A stretch of DNA of 64,000 nt from DATAES01 sp963802415 (GTDB lineage: Bacteria; Actinomycetota; Acidimicrobiia; Acidimicrobiales; JACDCH01), in assembly GCA_963802415.1 (NCBI GenBank), contig CAWDIH010000001.1, positions 2,976,001 through 3,040,000 on the forward strand. Reading direction: 5' to 3'. The notes below the pieces were generated by a model that was not told the DNA's origin, did no database searches, and worked only from the letters and a program-made list of their open reading frames with translations. This document shows, in pieces, positions 9,973 through 18,050 of the stretch (position 1 is the stretch's first letter; every line of letters begins with the position of its first letter). The translations under genes and the position numbers were made by a program.

Positions 9973-10740
9973 ATGAGAAGGCTCGAGGGCAAGGTCGCGC
10001 TGATCAGTGGGGGAGCGCGCGGGCAGGGCGCGGCGGAGGCGCGGCGGTTCGTGGCCGAAGGTGCGAAGGTCGTCATCGGCGACGTGCTCGACGACGAGGG
10101 CGAAGCAGTTGCTGCCGATCTCGGCGACGACGGCGCGTTCGTCAAGCTCGATGTGACGTCCGAGGACGCGTGGCAGGAGGTGGTCGACTCGACGGTGGAC
10201 GCGTTCGGGAGCCTGCACGTTCTCGTGAACAACGCCGGCGTGCTCGGTGGGTTCACGCCGTTGGTGCGAACACCTCTCGACGACTTCATGCGCGCCATCA
10301 ACATCAACCTCGTCGGCACGTTCCTCGGCATGCGGGCGGCGGTGCCGGCCATGCGGGAGAGTGGCGGAGGTTCGATCGTCAACATCTCGTCGACCGCCGG
10401 CATCTGGGGCGTCCCGTTCGGCGCGGGGTACACGGCGAGCAAGTTCGGCGTGCGCGGCATCACGAAGACCGCCGCGCTCGAGTTCGGCCGCTACAAGGTT
10501 CGGGTCAACTCGGTGCATCCCGGGGGAGTGGCGACCGAGATGACCGCCGCGGTCGGTGACACCGGCGACAGCGACTACTACAAGACCCTCCCGGCAGGAC
10601 GCATCGGCACGGTCGACGACATCGCCAGCCTCGTCCTGTTCTTGGCATCGGACGAGAGCGCCTACTGCACGGGTACCGAGTTCGTGATCGACGGCGGGAT
10701 GCAAGCAGGTGACGTCCGCCTGCTGCCCCCGCCGAGGTAA
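9973..10740 (+). CDS. Short-chain dehydrogenase, hydroxysteroid dehydrogenase type
   Basis: Classical 255-aa SDR with the Rossmann motif SGGARGQG (residues 12-19), NNAG (86-89), the catalytic Ser in NISST (138-142) and Y153-TAS-K157. The sequence closely resembles mycobacterial FabG3/Rv2002, a 3-alpha(20-beta)-hydroxysteroid dehydrogenase (matching SGGARG, GDVLDDEG, LASDES and FVIDGG segments). It should interconvert steroid hydroxyl and keto groups with NAD(H). It is the last gene of the DUF35-thiolase run, starting 2 bp after the second thiolase. It ends 6 bp from the convergent Rieske oxygenase gene. No defects are visible. Confidence 0.85.
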   Translation: MRRLEGKVALISGGARGQGAAEARRFVAEGAKVVIGDVLDDEGEAVAADLGDDGAFVKLDVTSEDAWQEVVDSTVDAFGSLHVLVNNAGVLGGFTPLVRTPLDDFMRAININLVGTFLGMRAAVPAMRESGGGSIVNISSTAGIWGVPFGAGYTASKFGVRGITKTAALEFGRYKVRVNSVHPGGVATEMTAAVGDTGDSDYYKTLPAGRIGTVDDIASLVLFLASDESAYCTGTEFVIDGGMQAGDVRLLPPPR

Positions 10741-10746
10741 GCCGCG

Positions 10747-11802
10747 CTATCCGCTCTCGAGCCGGGCCGAGGCGGTCGCCTTGCGGGGCGCCTCGTCCAC
10801 GCGGTCCTGCCAGTACGGAGGGGGAAAGATCGTCCGCTCGTCGCCGGCTCCCACCGGCTCGGCGTAGAACTGCGCGCACCACTTCCGAAACTTCATGAAC
10901 GGACCGTCGCCCTCGGCGAGCGCCGGTCGTACGAGGTGGGCCTTGTGCTCCCAGATCGGCTTGTCCTCGAGCACCTGCTTGTGGACCTCGTTGACGAACG
11001 CCTTGCCCACGCCTTGTGTGGTCTCGAGATCGCCCATCGTGCGGAACCGGAAGTTGAACCGCACGATGCACCTGTCCCGCTCGATCGGTGTGGTCACCGC
11101 GAGGTTGAGTGTGTCGACGATGCCCGAGAACGACACGAGCGAGATCCCGGGTCCCCATGACCGAGTGTCGATGCGGCCTTCCATCACACCCCGAGGTGTC
11201 GGGAACTTCTGACTCGAACGCATCTGCGACGTCGGGAACCCGGTCTCGTACGACTCGAGCTCCGGCACCGTTGCGGTGTTGTGGACGTAGCGGAAGTGCG
11301 CGGAGTCGACCCCGTTCTCGGCCATCTCCTGCCACGTGGTCTCGACCTCGTACGACGTGCGGATGTCCGTCGACCAGTCCGGGTCGTCGGTGAACTCAGC
11401 GAAGGTCGGCACGTCCCACATCGGCGCCACTGATTCGTCCGGGTGGTACCACGCGAACGAGACGCCGTTGGTCTCGACCACGGGATAGGTGCGGATGCGA
11501 GCCTTCGCGTTCGTGCGGTCGCTGTAGGGAATGACGACGTTGCGACCCTCGGCGTCGTACTGCCAGCCGTGGAACGGGCACACCAGCTCGCACCCGATGA
11601 CCGTGCCGCCATGACCGAGGTGGGCGCCGAGGTGCGGACAGAACGCCTCCATCACGTGCAGTTCGTGATTGCCGTCCCGCCACGCGACGAGATGACGTTC
11701 CCAGTAGTAGAGCGGCTTCGCTTCGCCGGTCGCGACGTCGTCGGGGAAGCCGACGCAGAACCATCCGAACGGCACCGGGAACGGGAACCGGGTCGAGGTC
11801 AC
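10747..11802 (-). CDS. kshA: Rieske non-haem iron oxygenase, KshA-like
   Basis: A 351-aa terminal oxygenase. The Rieske [2Fe-2S] ligands are C55-x-H57 and C75-x2-H78 (CPHLGAHLG...CPFHGW). The mononuclear iron facial triad includes D166, H169 and H174 in ENGVDSAHFRYVH. KshA performs 9-alpha-hydroxylation that opens the steroid B ring, using a KshB-type reductase that is not in this window. The start GTG 11802 overlaps the stop of the amidohydrolase gene by 4 bp (GTGA), so both are one operon under the 12688 operator. It is slightly shorter than mycobacterial KshA (about 385 aa). Another steroid-specific Rieske oxygenase cannot be excluded. Confidence 0.8.
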   Translation of the reverse strand: MTSTRFPFPVPFGWFCVGFPDDVATGEAKPLYYWERHLVAWRDGNHELHVMEAFCPHLGAHLGHGGTVIGCELVCPFHGWQYDAEGRNVVIPYSDRTNAKARIRTYPVVETNGVSFAWYHPDESVAPMWDVPTFAEFTDDPDWSTDIRTSYEVETTWQEMAENGVDSAHFRYVHNTATVPELESYETGFPTSQMRSSQKFPTPRGVMEGRIDTRSWGPGISLVSFSGIVDTLNLAVTTPIERDRCIVRFNFRFRTMGDLETTQGVGKAFVNEVHKQVLEDKPIWEHKAHLVRPALAEGDGPFMKFRKWCAQFYAEPVGAGDERTIFPPPYWQDRVDEAPRKATASARLESG

Positions 11803-12677
11803 AGGTTGAACACCTTGACGGCGTTCTCGCGCAGGAACTTCGGCCATACCTGGTCGTGGAGGGGGACGTCTTGCATGTCCTTGAAGATGCGCTCGAGCGA
11901 CAGGCCCATCGGGAAGTAGCCGGCGTACATCACCTTGTGTGCGCCACGCGTGTTCGCGTAGTCGATGATGGTGCGCGGGTAGTACTTGGGTGCGAACGCA
12001 CTCGTCGAGTAGTAGAGGTTCGGCCACTTGAGCATCAGCTTCACGGCGAGCGCGTCCCATGGCTCGGCGCCGTGGCGCATCACCACCCGCAGCTCGGGGA
12101 AGAACCAGCAGACCTCGTCGAGCAGCTCTGTCTTCTGGCACAGCATGGGCACGCGCGGTCCCGGCACCCCCGTGGTGATGCAGATGGGGAGGTCGAGCTC
12201 GATGCACTTGGCGTACAGGGGATAGAACTTCTTGTCGTTGATCGGTACCTGCGGGGCCATACCCGCGGGGAACGCCGTTGCCGCCTTGATCCCGTACGCC
12301 TCGAACGCCCGGACGAGGTCGCGCACGCCATCCATGCCTCGGTTCGGGTCCACCTCGTAGCTGCAGAAGAACCGGTCGGGGTGCTCCTCGACCGCTCTGT
12401 GTGCGTTGGTCCGAACGGAGCCGCCTCGTCCCCCGATGCCGAGCATGGCTTTCTCGATCCCGAAATGGTCCATCTCCTCGAGCACCACCGTCACGGGATC
12501 GGCGTCGTCGGGGATGTCCTCCGGCACGTTCTTGAACATGTACTGCACCGGGAACTCCATGTCCTTGGACTCTTCGTCCATGAACCCCTTGCGCAGGAAC
12601 TCGTACCAGTCCTTCTTGTGCCCCTCGGGGAGGCCCATCATGAGGTCGATGACGGGCACGTCCGAGGGCATGGTCAT
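11799..12677 (-). CDS. Amidohydrolase-family (TIM-barrel) protein
   Basis: A 292-aa amidohydrolase-2 family protein, the fold of metal-dependent decarboxylases and hydrolases. Visible family features are PVIDLMMGLPEG at the N-terminus, VDPNRGMDGVRDLVRAFEAY, MRHGAEPWDALAVKLMLKWP, and the late MYAGYFPMGLSLERIF. The usual HxH near the N-terminus is not evident (DLMMG in its place), so metal binding may be altered. ATG 12677 or 12671 are better starts than GTG 12683, which is only 4 bp from the operator. It is translationally coupled to the KshA-like gene. Such proteins occur in actinobacterial steroid clusters, but the reaction is not established. Confidence 0.75.
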   Translation of the reverse strand: MTMPSDVPVIDLMMGLPEGHKKDWYEFLRKGFMDEESKDMEFPVQYMFKNVPEDIPDDADPVTVVLEEMDHFGIEKAMLGIGGRGGSVRTNAHRAVEEHPDRFFCSYEVDPNRGMDGVRDLVRAFEAYGIKAATAFPAGMAPQVPINDKKFYPLYAKCIELDLPICITTGVPGPRVPMLCQKTELLDEVCWFFPELRVVMRHGAEPWDALAVKLMLKWPNLYYSTSAFAPKYYPRTIIDYANTRGAHKVMYAGYFPMGLSLERIFKDMQDVPLHDQVWPKFLRENAVKVFNL

Positions 12678-12687
12678 GCCCACAGAT

Positions 12688-12701
12688 TAGAACACGTTCT
12701 A
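12688..12701. promoter_or_regulatory. KstR-type operator 3
   Basis: TAGAACACGTTCTA, identical to operator 1, lies in the divergent region between the amidohydrolase-kshA operon and the Rv3520c-like oxidoreductase gene (GTG 12747). Its position 46 bp upstream of the GTG and about 10-17 bp from the amidohydrolase start fits repression of both. Confidence 0.85.
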
Positions 12702-12746
12702 GTTTCGTGCCACCGAGTGTCGGCCCTTTCGGGTAGAAACGGGGCC

Positions 12747-13778
12747 GTGAAACTCGGTCTGATCATCGGCTACTGGAACAACGCCGGACCACCGTCGGGC
12801 GCTCGCGAATCGATCGCCGAGGCGGAGAAGCTCGGCTTCGACTCGATGTGGACGGCGGAGGCCTACGGGTCCGATGCGTTCACGCCGCTTGCGTGGTGGG
12901 GGAGCGAGACGTCCACCATCAAGCTCGGCACGTCCGTCGTGCAGATCTCGGCTCGCACGCCGGCGTCCACCGCCATGTCGGCCATCACGCTCGACCACCT
13001 CAGCGGCGGCCGGGTGTTGCTCGGGCTCGGCGCGTCAGGACCGCAGGTCGTCGAGGGCTGGTACGGCCAGCCCTACCCGAAGCCGTTGGCGCGCACGCGG
13101 GAGTACGTCGAGATCCTGCGCCGCATCTTCCGGCGGGAGGAAGTCGACTTCGCGGGGGAGCACTACCAGATGCCGCTCCGGGGGGAACGCAGCACCGGCC
13201 TCGGCAAGCCGTTGAAGTCGATCGTCAAGCCGATCCGCGAGGACATCCCCATCCTGCTCGGCGCGGAGGGACCGAAGAACGTGGCGATGGCGGCCGAGAT
13301 CGCCGACGGCTGGCTGCCCATCTTCTTCGGACCGAAGAGCGACCCCTTCTATCGGGCCGCGCTCGAGGAGGGATTCAAGCGTCCGGGCGCGCGGCACACG
13401 TGGGACGACTTCGAGATCGCGTGCACCGTCCCCGTGATCGTCGGCGACGACGTGGACGCGTGCGCTGACTTCCTCCGGCCGATGATGGCCTTGTACATCG
13501 GCGGCATGGGGGCGCGGGACGTCAACTTCCACTTCGACGTCTTCGCTCGCCTGGGCCACGAAGCGGCCTGCCACAAGATCCAGGACGCCTACCTCGACGG
13601 CCGCAAGACGGATGCCATCGCGGCGGTGCCCACGGAACTCGTCCAGGACATCGCCCTCGTCGGTCCGCGGGACAAGGTGCTCGGCGAACTCGAGCAGTGG
13701 AAGGGCACCGTGCTCACGACGATGCTCGTGTCGGGACCGCCCGAGCTCCTCGGGCAGATCGCGGAGCTCGTGGGCTGA
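12747..13778 (+). CDS. Luciferase-like, probably F420-dependent oxidoreductase (Rv3520c-like)
   Basis: A 343-aa LLM-class TIM-barrel oxidoreductase starting at GTG 12747 (VKLGLIIGYW). Segments FDSMWTAEAYGSDAFTPLAW, LGTSVVQISARTP, LDHLSGGRVLLGLGASGPQV and PILLGAEGPKNVAMAAEIAD are nearly those of Mycobacterium Rv3520c, an F420-type protein in the cholesterol region. It would use reduced or oxidised F420 (inferred from family). It is divergent from the amidohydrolase-kshA operon, sharing the KstR-like operator at 12688. It ends 13 bp from the convergent HU gene. No internal defects. Confidence 0.85.
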   Translation: MKLGLIIGYWNNAGPPSGARESIAEAEKLGFDSMWTAEAYGSDAFTPLAWWGSETSTIKLGTSVVQISARTPASTAMSAITLDHLSGGRVLLGLGASGPQVVEGWYGQPYPKPLARTREYVEILRRIFRREEVDFAGEHYQMPLRGERSTGLGKPLKSIVKPIREDIPILLGAEGPKNVAMAAEIADGWLPIFFGPKSDPFYRAALEEGFKRPGARHTWDDFEIACTVPVIVGDDVDACADFLRPMMALYIGGMGARDVNFHFDVFARLGHEAACHKIQDAYLDGRKTDAIAAVPTELVQDIALVGPRDKVLGELEQWKGTVLTTMLVSGPPELLGQIAELVG

Positions 13779-13791
13779 GCGTCAGGCTTGC

Positions 13792-14070
13792 TCAGCTCTT
13801 GGCGGCCGCCTTCAGCTTGGATCCGACGGTCACCTTGGCCACGTTCGTGGCCGGGATGTCGACCGGCTCCCCCGTCTGGGGATTGCGACCCGTCCGCGCG
13901 TTGCGGTGCGACTGCTCGAACGTGAGGTAGCCCGGGATCGTCAGCTTCTCGCCGCCCTTCGCAACCACTTGCGTCACCTCGTCAAGGAAGGCATTCAGCA
14001 CCTTGTCGACCTCGGTCTGCGGCATCGAGGTGCGCTCGGCAATCGCCTTCACCAAGTCAGCACGCGTCAT
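13792..14070 (-). CDS. hup: HU-family DNA-binding protein
   Basis: A 92-aa histone-like protein (MTRADLVKAIAERTSM). It has the dimerisation helices and the beta-arm motif GRNPQTGEPVDIPATN, with Arg/Pro at the DNA-kinking tip. It is of normal HU length and lacks the long Lys/Ala tail of mycobacterial HupB; only KLKAAAKS remains. It binds and bends DNA without strong sequence preference. It stands alone, convergent with the F420 oxidoreductase gene. Confidence 0.95.
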   Translation of the reverse strand: MTRADLVKAIAERTSMPQTEVDKVLNAFLDEVTQVVAKGGEKLTIPGYLTFEQSHRNARTGRNPQTGEPVDIPATNVAKVTVGSKLKAAAKS

Positions 14071-14196
14071 CGTGGCTCTCCCTTCGCAGAAGCGTGTTGC
14101 CGCACCACCGTACGGAGAGCCCTGCCCTGATTGGTGGATGGTCGGCCGGAGGACCGCCGTCTCCAGGAATCGACACCGCCGATAATCTCCGTTATG

Positions 14197-15090
14197 TCAA
14201 GTTGAGGGAGTCTGTCCGGAGGCGGGAACCACGTCGAAGACCTCCGCCAATCGTCCCAGCAGCCAGAGATCGTCCTCGGCCAGGCGATGGTCCAGTGGAC
14301 CGCGGAAGCTGAGCCCTTCGAGGATCGCGACCGCGTCGCCCGTCAAGCACGGCGCGCCATCTGCCGGACCGTTGGTGATGCGCACCGTCGCGCCGGACTC
14401 GACGACGAAGGAGAGGTCGGGATCGGTCGCCACCAGTCTCAGGGTGCCGGTGCGGGTGGATCCCGCCGACGCGAGGAAGGCGGGACCGAGCGCAGCGGCA
14501 TACAGGAGGCTTCCGGCCACTTCGTCGTCAACGACCACGGGCGCGAGTCCCAGCGGCAACACGATGTCGCGCTCGTGGATCCACGCGTCCCACAATGCGT
14601 GGAGGGCGAGGGCGCGTATCGCGATGTGTCCGGGGGGCGCCTCCGCCGGCGTCGACCACGCGGCATCGTCGAGGCCGTCCACGGCGTCGGCGAGCGCGTC
14701 GACGGTCTCGACGTAGCGATCCAGCACCTCGGACGAGGTCATGGCGCGCATCCCGTGGACGATCTGGGCCGGCGTGGCCACCGGGTCGAAGCCGAGGAGG
14801 AACCGCGTCGGCTCACCTGCGAGCCCCGCCGTGATCGACATGGTCCAGAACTGGTTCGTTGTGATGAGATGCATGACGACGTCTTGCACCGACCACCCGT
14901 CGCAACGCGTCGCGGCCGCCCACTGGTCCTCGTCGAGCGAGGCGAGGGTGTCTGCCAGCCGTCGCCGTTGCCGCGAGAGAGGCACCGACGGGTCCTTGAT
15001 CGGGATCTCGACGCGCAGGATCGGCGGCCCGTCGTAGCGCGGCGTGATCTGCACGCGGCGACGGTACCCCGCTGAGTACGATCCGCTCAC
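14197..15090 (-). CDS. Maleylpyruvate isomerase/mycothiol-dependent DinB-like protein
   Basis: A 297-aa member of the MDMPI (TIGR03083-like) family. A four-helix DinB-like N-terminal domain contains CDGWSVQDVVMHLITTNQFW with a metal-ligand His, and HALWDAWIHERDIVLPL supplies the H-x3-H type ligands. The C-terminal domain (GTLRLVATDPDLSFVVESG) is the MDMPI C-terminal alpha/beta domain. Family members are thought to be metal- and mycothiol-dependent; the substrate is unknown. An alternative start downstream of MSGSYSAGYRRR is possible. Its start directly abuts the divergent lipoprotein gene start (15091), leaving no room for a leader. Confidence 0.8.
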   Translation of the reverse strand: MSGSYSAGYRRRVQITPRYDGPPILRVEIPIKDPSVPLSRQRRRLADTLASLDEDQWAAATRCDGWSVQDVVMHLITTNQFWTMSITAGLAGEPTRFLLGFDPVATPAQIVHGMRAMTSSEVLDRYVETVDALADAVDGLDDAAWSTPAEAPPGHIAIRALALHALWDAWIHERDIVLPLGLAPVVVDDEVAGSLLYAAALGPAFLASAGSTRTGTLRLVATDPDLSFVVESGATVRITNGPADGAPCLTGDAVAILEGLSFRGPLDHRLAEDDLWLLGRLAEVFDVVPASGQTPST

Positions 15091-15924
15091 ATGCGTTCGA
15101 CGTGGCGGTCTGGCGGCGCCGTGGCAGCTCTCGTCGTGCTCGCCGCCGCGTGCACGAACGATTCGGGCACGAAAGCGGAGGACAGCGCTTCGTCGGCCAC
15201 GCCGCCCACTGCTTCAGCGACTGCGAGCGTGCAGGGCGACGCCGCTCTCACCCAGGCGTTCGCGCAGCCGGACGTGCGGTGCAGCTTCCCGGACGTGAAC
15301 GGCCCGAGCATCGCGCTGCTGTCGAGCTCAGCGGACACGGTGTTCCGGATCAAGGTGCAACAGGGCAAGGTCACGGTGCTCGTGTCGGACGACGCCACGC
15401 CCACGCCGCACGAGCGCGAGTTCACCGGCCCGGGCGTGACCACGTTCGCTCCCGCCACCGGCGCCCAGGTCGACTCGGTGCTGACCGAGACCGCGTCGGC
15501 AGCGGGATCGGGCGGCGACATCGGGCAGCTCACCGCGATCAAGGCGTCCGTCGACTGCGCCGGACAGGATCCCGGCAGGTCGACGGTCACGCTCACCGGC
15601 GACACGCCGCAAGGACCGCTCGCCGACGAGTCACTCGACACCGCACGGGTGGAGTGCTACGCGCCGGGCAACGAGGTCTCGGTCGTCGGCATCGTCACCA
15701 TCAGCGGCGTCAACCAGTTCATGGAACTCGGCTTACGTCCGGACGGTGTGACCGTGCACAAGCTCGTGGGCAACGGCGGGCACCACTACGAGTCGCCGCC
15801 CGGCGCGGCGACGGTGACCGACACCGGCGCGCACGTCGACGGCGACGCCGCCGGCAAAGATGCAGCCGCCTCGCACGTGCTGCACGTCGAGGGCGACGTC
15901 ACCTGTGGAACACCGGTGAGCTGA
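15091..15924 (+). CDS. Secreted lipoprotein of unknown function
   Basis: A 277-aa precursor with a positively charged N-terminus (MRSTWRSGG), a hydrophobic core and the lipobox LAAAC at residues 17-21, so it should be lipid-anchored outside the membrane. A Ser/Thr/Ala-rich linker follows. The mature part has an internal two-fold look: DVRCSFPD...VDCAG and ARVECYAPGN...VTCG, each half with a Cys pair and beta-rich stretches, recalling LpqH-like mycobacterial antigens. I cannot assign a function. Its start touches the divergent MDMPI gene, and it ends one base before the convergent zinc-finger gene. Confidence 0.7.
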   Translation: MRSTWRSGGAVAALVVLAAACTNDSGTKAEDSASSATPPTASATASVQGDAALTQAFAQPDVRCSFPDVNGPSIALLSSSADTVFRIKVQQGKVTVLVSDDATPTPHEREFTGPGVTTFAPATGAQVDSVLTETASAAGSGGDIGQLTAIKASVDCAGQDPGRSTVTLTGDTPQGPLADESLDTARVECYAPGNEVSVVGIVTISGVNQFMELGLRPDGVTVHKLVGNGGHHYESPPGAATVTDTGAHVDGDAAGKDAAASHVLHVEGDVTCGTPVS

Positions 15925-16266
15925 TCATCGTCGGAACAGCGGGCGGGCCGCCTCGATGATCCATGCAACTGCGTCGCGCAGGTCCTGCTTGGTCGGCGAC
16001 GCCGCGAGGTCCCGCTCGACGTCCTCCACCGCTGCTTCCAGCATGTAGAGCTGATCGCGCAACGCATCGAGCTCGGCGCGCGTCATCACCAACTCGTCTT
16101 CTGACAACCCGAGCTCGCGGGCGCGCTGCCTGGCCTCGTAGTCGCGCTGCCGGCACGCGCGCCGGCAGAACGTGCGAGGGCGTCCGGTCGGGGCAGCGAT
16201 CGGCAGCGTTCGGCCGCACCAGCGGCACCGATCCCCCGCATCCGTGGTCGGAGTCGGTTTCGTCAC
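15925..16266 (-). CDS. Small zinc-finger, coiled-coil protein
   Basis: A 113-aa protein. The N-terminal half has a four-Cys zinc-binding pattern C-R-W-C-G and FCRRACRQR. The C-terminal half is a predicted coiled-coil helix (ELDALRDQLYMLEAAVEDVE) ending ARPLFRR. The pattern is seen in many small actinobacterial hypothetical proteins that may bind nucleic acid. It ends directly at the 3' end of the lipoprotein gene. No function can be given. Confidence 0.65.
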   Translation of the reverse strand: MTKPTPTTDAGDRCRWCGRTLPIAAPTGRPRTFCRRACRQRDYEARQRARELGLSEDELVMTRAELDALRDQLYMLEAAVEDVERDLAASPTKQDLRDAVAWIIEAARPLFRR

Positions 16267-16304
16267 TGTGACGAAACTAACGCGTCGTCGGCGCGTCCGC
16301 GGCG

Positions 16305-17012
16305 ATGCCCGCTACGGTCCGGGCAGTGTTCCGGCCATCGGAGCTGTCGCCACGAACCCGGAACCTGGCGGCCGGCCTGATCCAGCGGGTCTGGGGCTGG
16401 ATCAGTGACGTGGGCGCGGTCTCCCCCGACGACGAACGCGGCCGGTGCTTCGGGTCGATGGGACCTCGCAGCATTCTCGCGTTCCCGCCGGGGTCGGTGT
16501 TCGGCGAGCAATGGATCCACATCGGCGCCGACACGCTGATCTGTCCGCATGTCAGCCTCTCCGCCGGGATGGCGCCCGGTCAGCCCATGGAGCACGACCC
16601 GGTGATCCGCATCGGCGCCAGATGTTCCATCGGTCGTGGCAGCCACATCATCGGGCATCGTTCGATCGAGATCGGTGACGACGTCACGTTCGGTCCGTAC
16701 GTGTACGTGACCGACCAGAATCATGTGTACGCCGACGTGGAGACGCCGATCGGCCGGCAGTGGCCCGCTGAGGACCCGGTGGTGATCGGTTCGGGGTCGT
16801 GGCTCGGCGCCAATGTCATCGTGCTCCCCGGATCGCGGGTCGGGCGCAACGTCGCGGTCGCCGCCGGTTCGGTGGTGAGGGGCTGTCTACCGGACCGGTG
16901 CGTGGCAGTCGGGGCGCCGGCGACAGTGGTGCGCCGCTACGGCGAGTCCGGCTGGGATCCGCCGCTGCGGGAGCTGTCGGTCTCTCCCCCACCGGACTGG
17001 CCCGCCTCGTGA
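16305..17012 (+). CDS. Hexapeptide-repeat acyltransferase
   Basis: A 235-aa left-handed beta-helix acyltransferase. Hexapeptide repeats include IHIGADTLICPHVSL, IRIGARCSIGRGSHIIG, IEIGDDVTFGPYVYV, VIGSGSWLGANVIVLPG and VGRNVAVAAGSVVRG. They are followed by the usual AVGAPATVVRRYG end. The conserved catalytic His is probably in TDQNHVYAD. It transfers an acetyl or similar group from a CoA donor to a sugar or other small acceptor. The acceptor is unknown. GTG 16326 is an alternative start. It is a single gene between the zinc-finger and aldolase genes. Confidence 0.8.
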   Translation: MPATVRAVFRPSELSPRTRNLAAGLIQRVWGWISDVGAVSPDDERGRCFGSMGPRSILAFPPGSVFGEQWIHIGADTLICPHVSLSAGMAPGQPMEHDPVIRIGARCSIGRGSHIIGHRSIEIGDDVTFGPYVYVTDQNHVYADVETPIGRQWPAEDPVVIGSGSWLGANVIVLPGSRVGRNVAVAAGSVVRGCLPDRCVAVGAPATVVRRYGESGWDPPLRELSVSPPPDWPAS

Positions 17013-17175
17013 TGCAGCACGGCCGCGAGCAGCCAACGAATGTTGGCTTCTTCGGAAGCGAGGGCGCGCTCGTCTTCCTCGGGCTCGTGCTCCAATGTCA
17101 CGCAGTCCTGTCGGCTGAGGGAGGCCGCAGCTTGAGCTTTAGACTTCGGGGACTGCCGCACCGGGAGGAATGACC

Positions 17176-17946
17176 ATGCCGTCCGATCGTGAGCCGCACG
17201 CGCTCCCGACGTTCGAAAGCGCCGAAGAGAAGCGCCGTCACCGGAAGCAGCGGCTGGCGGCCGCGTTCCGGCTGTTCGGGCACTTCGGGTTCGACGAGGG
17301 CGTCGCCGGGCACATCACGGCACGCGATCCCGAGCGGCTCGACCACTTCTGGGTGAATCCGTTCGGCATGAACTTCAAGCAGATCCGGGTGAAGGACCTG
17401 CTCCTCGTCAACCACCAAGGCGACGTGGTCGAGGGCAACTGGCCGGTCAACCAGGCTGCGTTCGTCATCCACGGGCAGATCCACGCGGCACGACCCGATG
17501 TCGTCGCTGCCGCGCACGCGCACTCGGTGTATGGCAAGGCGTGGTCGTCGCTGCGTCGCCCGCTCGATCCGCTGACGCAGGACTCGTGCATGTTCTACGG
17601 CGACCACGCGGTGTTCGACGACTACACGGGTGTCGTGCTCGACATCGAGGAAGGCAAGCGCATCGCACACGCGCTCGGCGACAACAAGGCCGCCATCCTG
17701 TCGAACCACGGACTGCTCACGGTCGGCACGACGTCGGTGGACGAGGCGGCGTACTGGTTCATCTCGATGGAGCGCACGTGCCAGGCCCAACTGCTCGCCG
17801 AGGCCGCAGGCAAGCCTTGCCCCATCGATGCCGACCAGGCCGAGAAGACGGCGGCGCAAGTGGGGACGCCCCTGTCGGGATGGCTGTCGTTCCAGCCGCT
17901 GTACGACTGGATCGTCGCCCAGCAACCCGACCTCCTCGACGAGTAG
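17176..17946 (+). CDS. Class II aldolase/adducin-family protein
   Basis: Metal-dependent class II aldolase/adducin fold, 256 aa. The signature region has AAHAHSVYGKAWSS (H-A-H zinc ligands) and ILSNHGLLTVG with the third His, plus the N-terminal GVAGHITARDPE glycine motif. It likely cleaves or epimerises a phosphorylated sugar or hydroxy-acid; the substrate is unknown. The start MPSDREPHALP at 17176 is chosen over ATG 17170 because GGGAGGA (17163-17169) directly abuts 17170 but is 6-7 bp from 17176. The stop is followed by a strong 13-bp hairpin at 17964-18002. Confidence 0.85.
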   Translation: MPSDREPHALPTFESAEEKRRHRKQRLAAAFRLFGHFGFDEGVAGHITARDPERLDHFWVNPFGMNFKQIRVKDLLLVNHQGDVVEGNWPVNQAAFVIHGQIHAARPDVVAAAHAHSVYGKAWSSLRRPLDPLTQDSCMFYGDHAVFDDYTGVVLDIEEGKRIAHALGDNKAAILSNHGLLTVGTTSVDEAAYWFISMERTCQAQLLAEAAGKPCPIDADQAEKTAAQVGTPLSGWLSFQPLYDWIVAQQPDLLDE

Positions 17947-17962
17947 CGCCGCGCACCCGTTT

Positions 17963-18002
17963 CGGCGTGCGTCAGCTACATCCCGTGTGGCTGACGCACG
18001 CC
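17963..18002. terminator. Hairpin repeat, probable terminator (copy 1 of a dispersed element)
   Basis: A perfect 13-bp stem GGCGTGCGTCAGC / GCTGACGCACGCC with a 13-nt loop begins 17 bp after the aldolase stop. There is no T-run, as is usual in this group. A diverged copy (31 of 38 positions identical, reverse orientation) lies at 41951-41988, so it is also a dispersed repeat. Confidence 0.6.
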
Positions 18003-18012
18003 ATTTCGAGCG

Positions 18013-18030
18013 CTTGACCGCGCGGTCAAG
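18013..18030. promoter_or_regulatory. TetR-type operator-like palindrome
   Basis: CTTGACCGCGCGGTCAAG is an 18-bp perfect palindrome located 20 bp upstream of the luciferase-like oxidoreductase ATG (18051). Its TTGACCG-n2-CGGTCAA form is typical of TetR-family operators and differs from the KstR sites. No cognate regulator gene lies beside it. Confidence 0.55.
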
Positions 18031-18050
18031 GTGATTGGTACGGTCGCGCA

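Noticed and set aside
17170..17172. ATG 17170 as aldolase start
   Set aside because: The Shine-Dalgarno sequence touches it directly; ATG 17176 has proper spacing.
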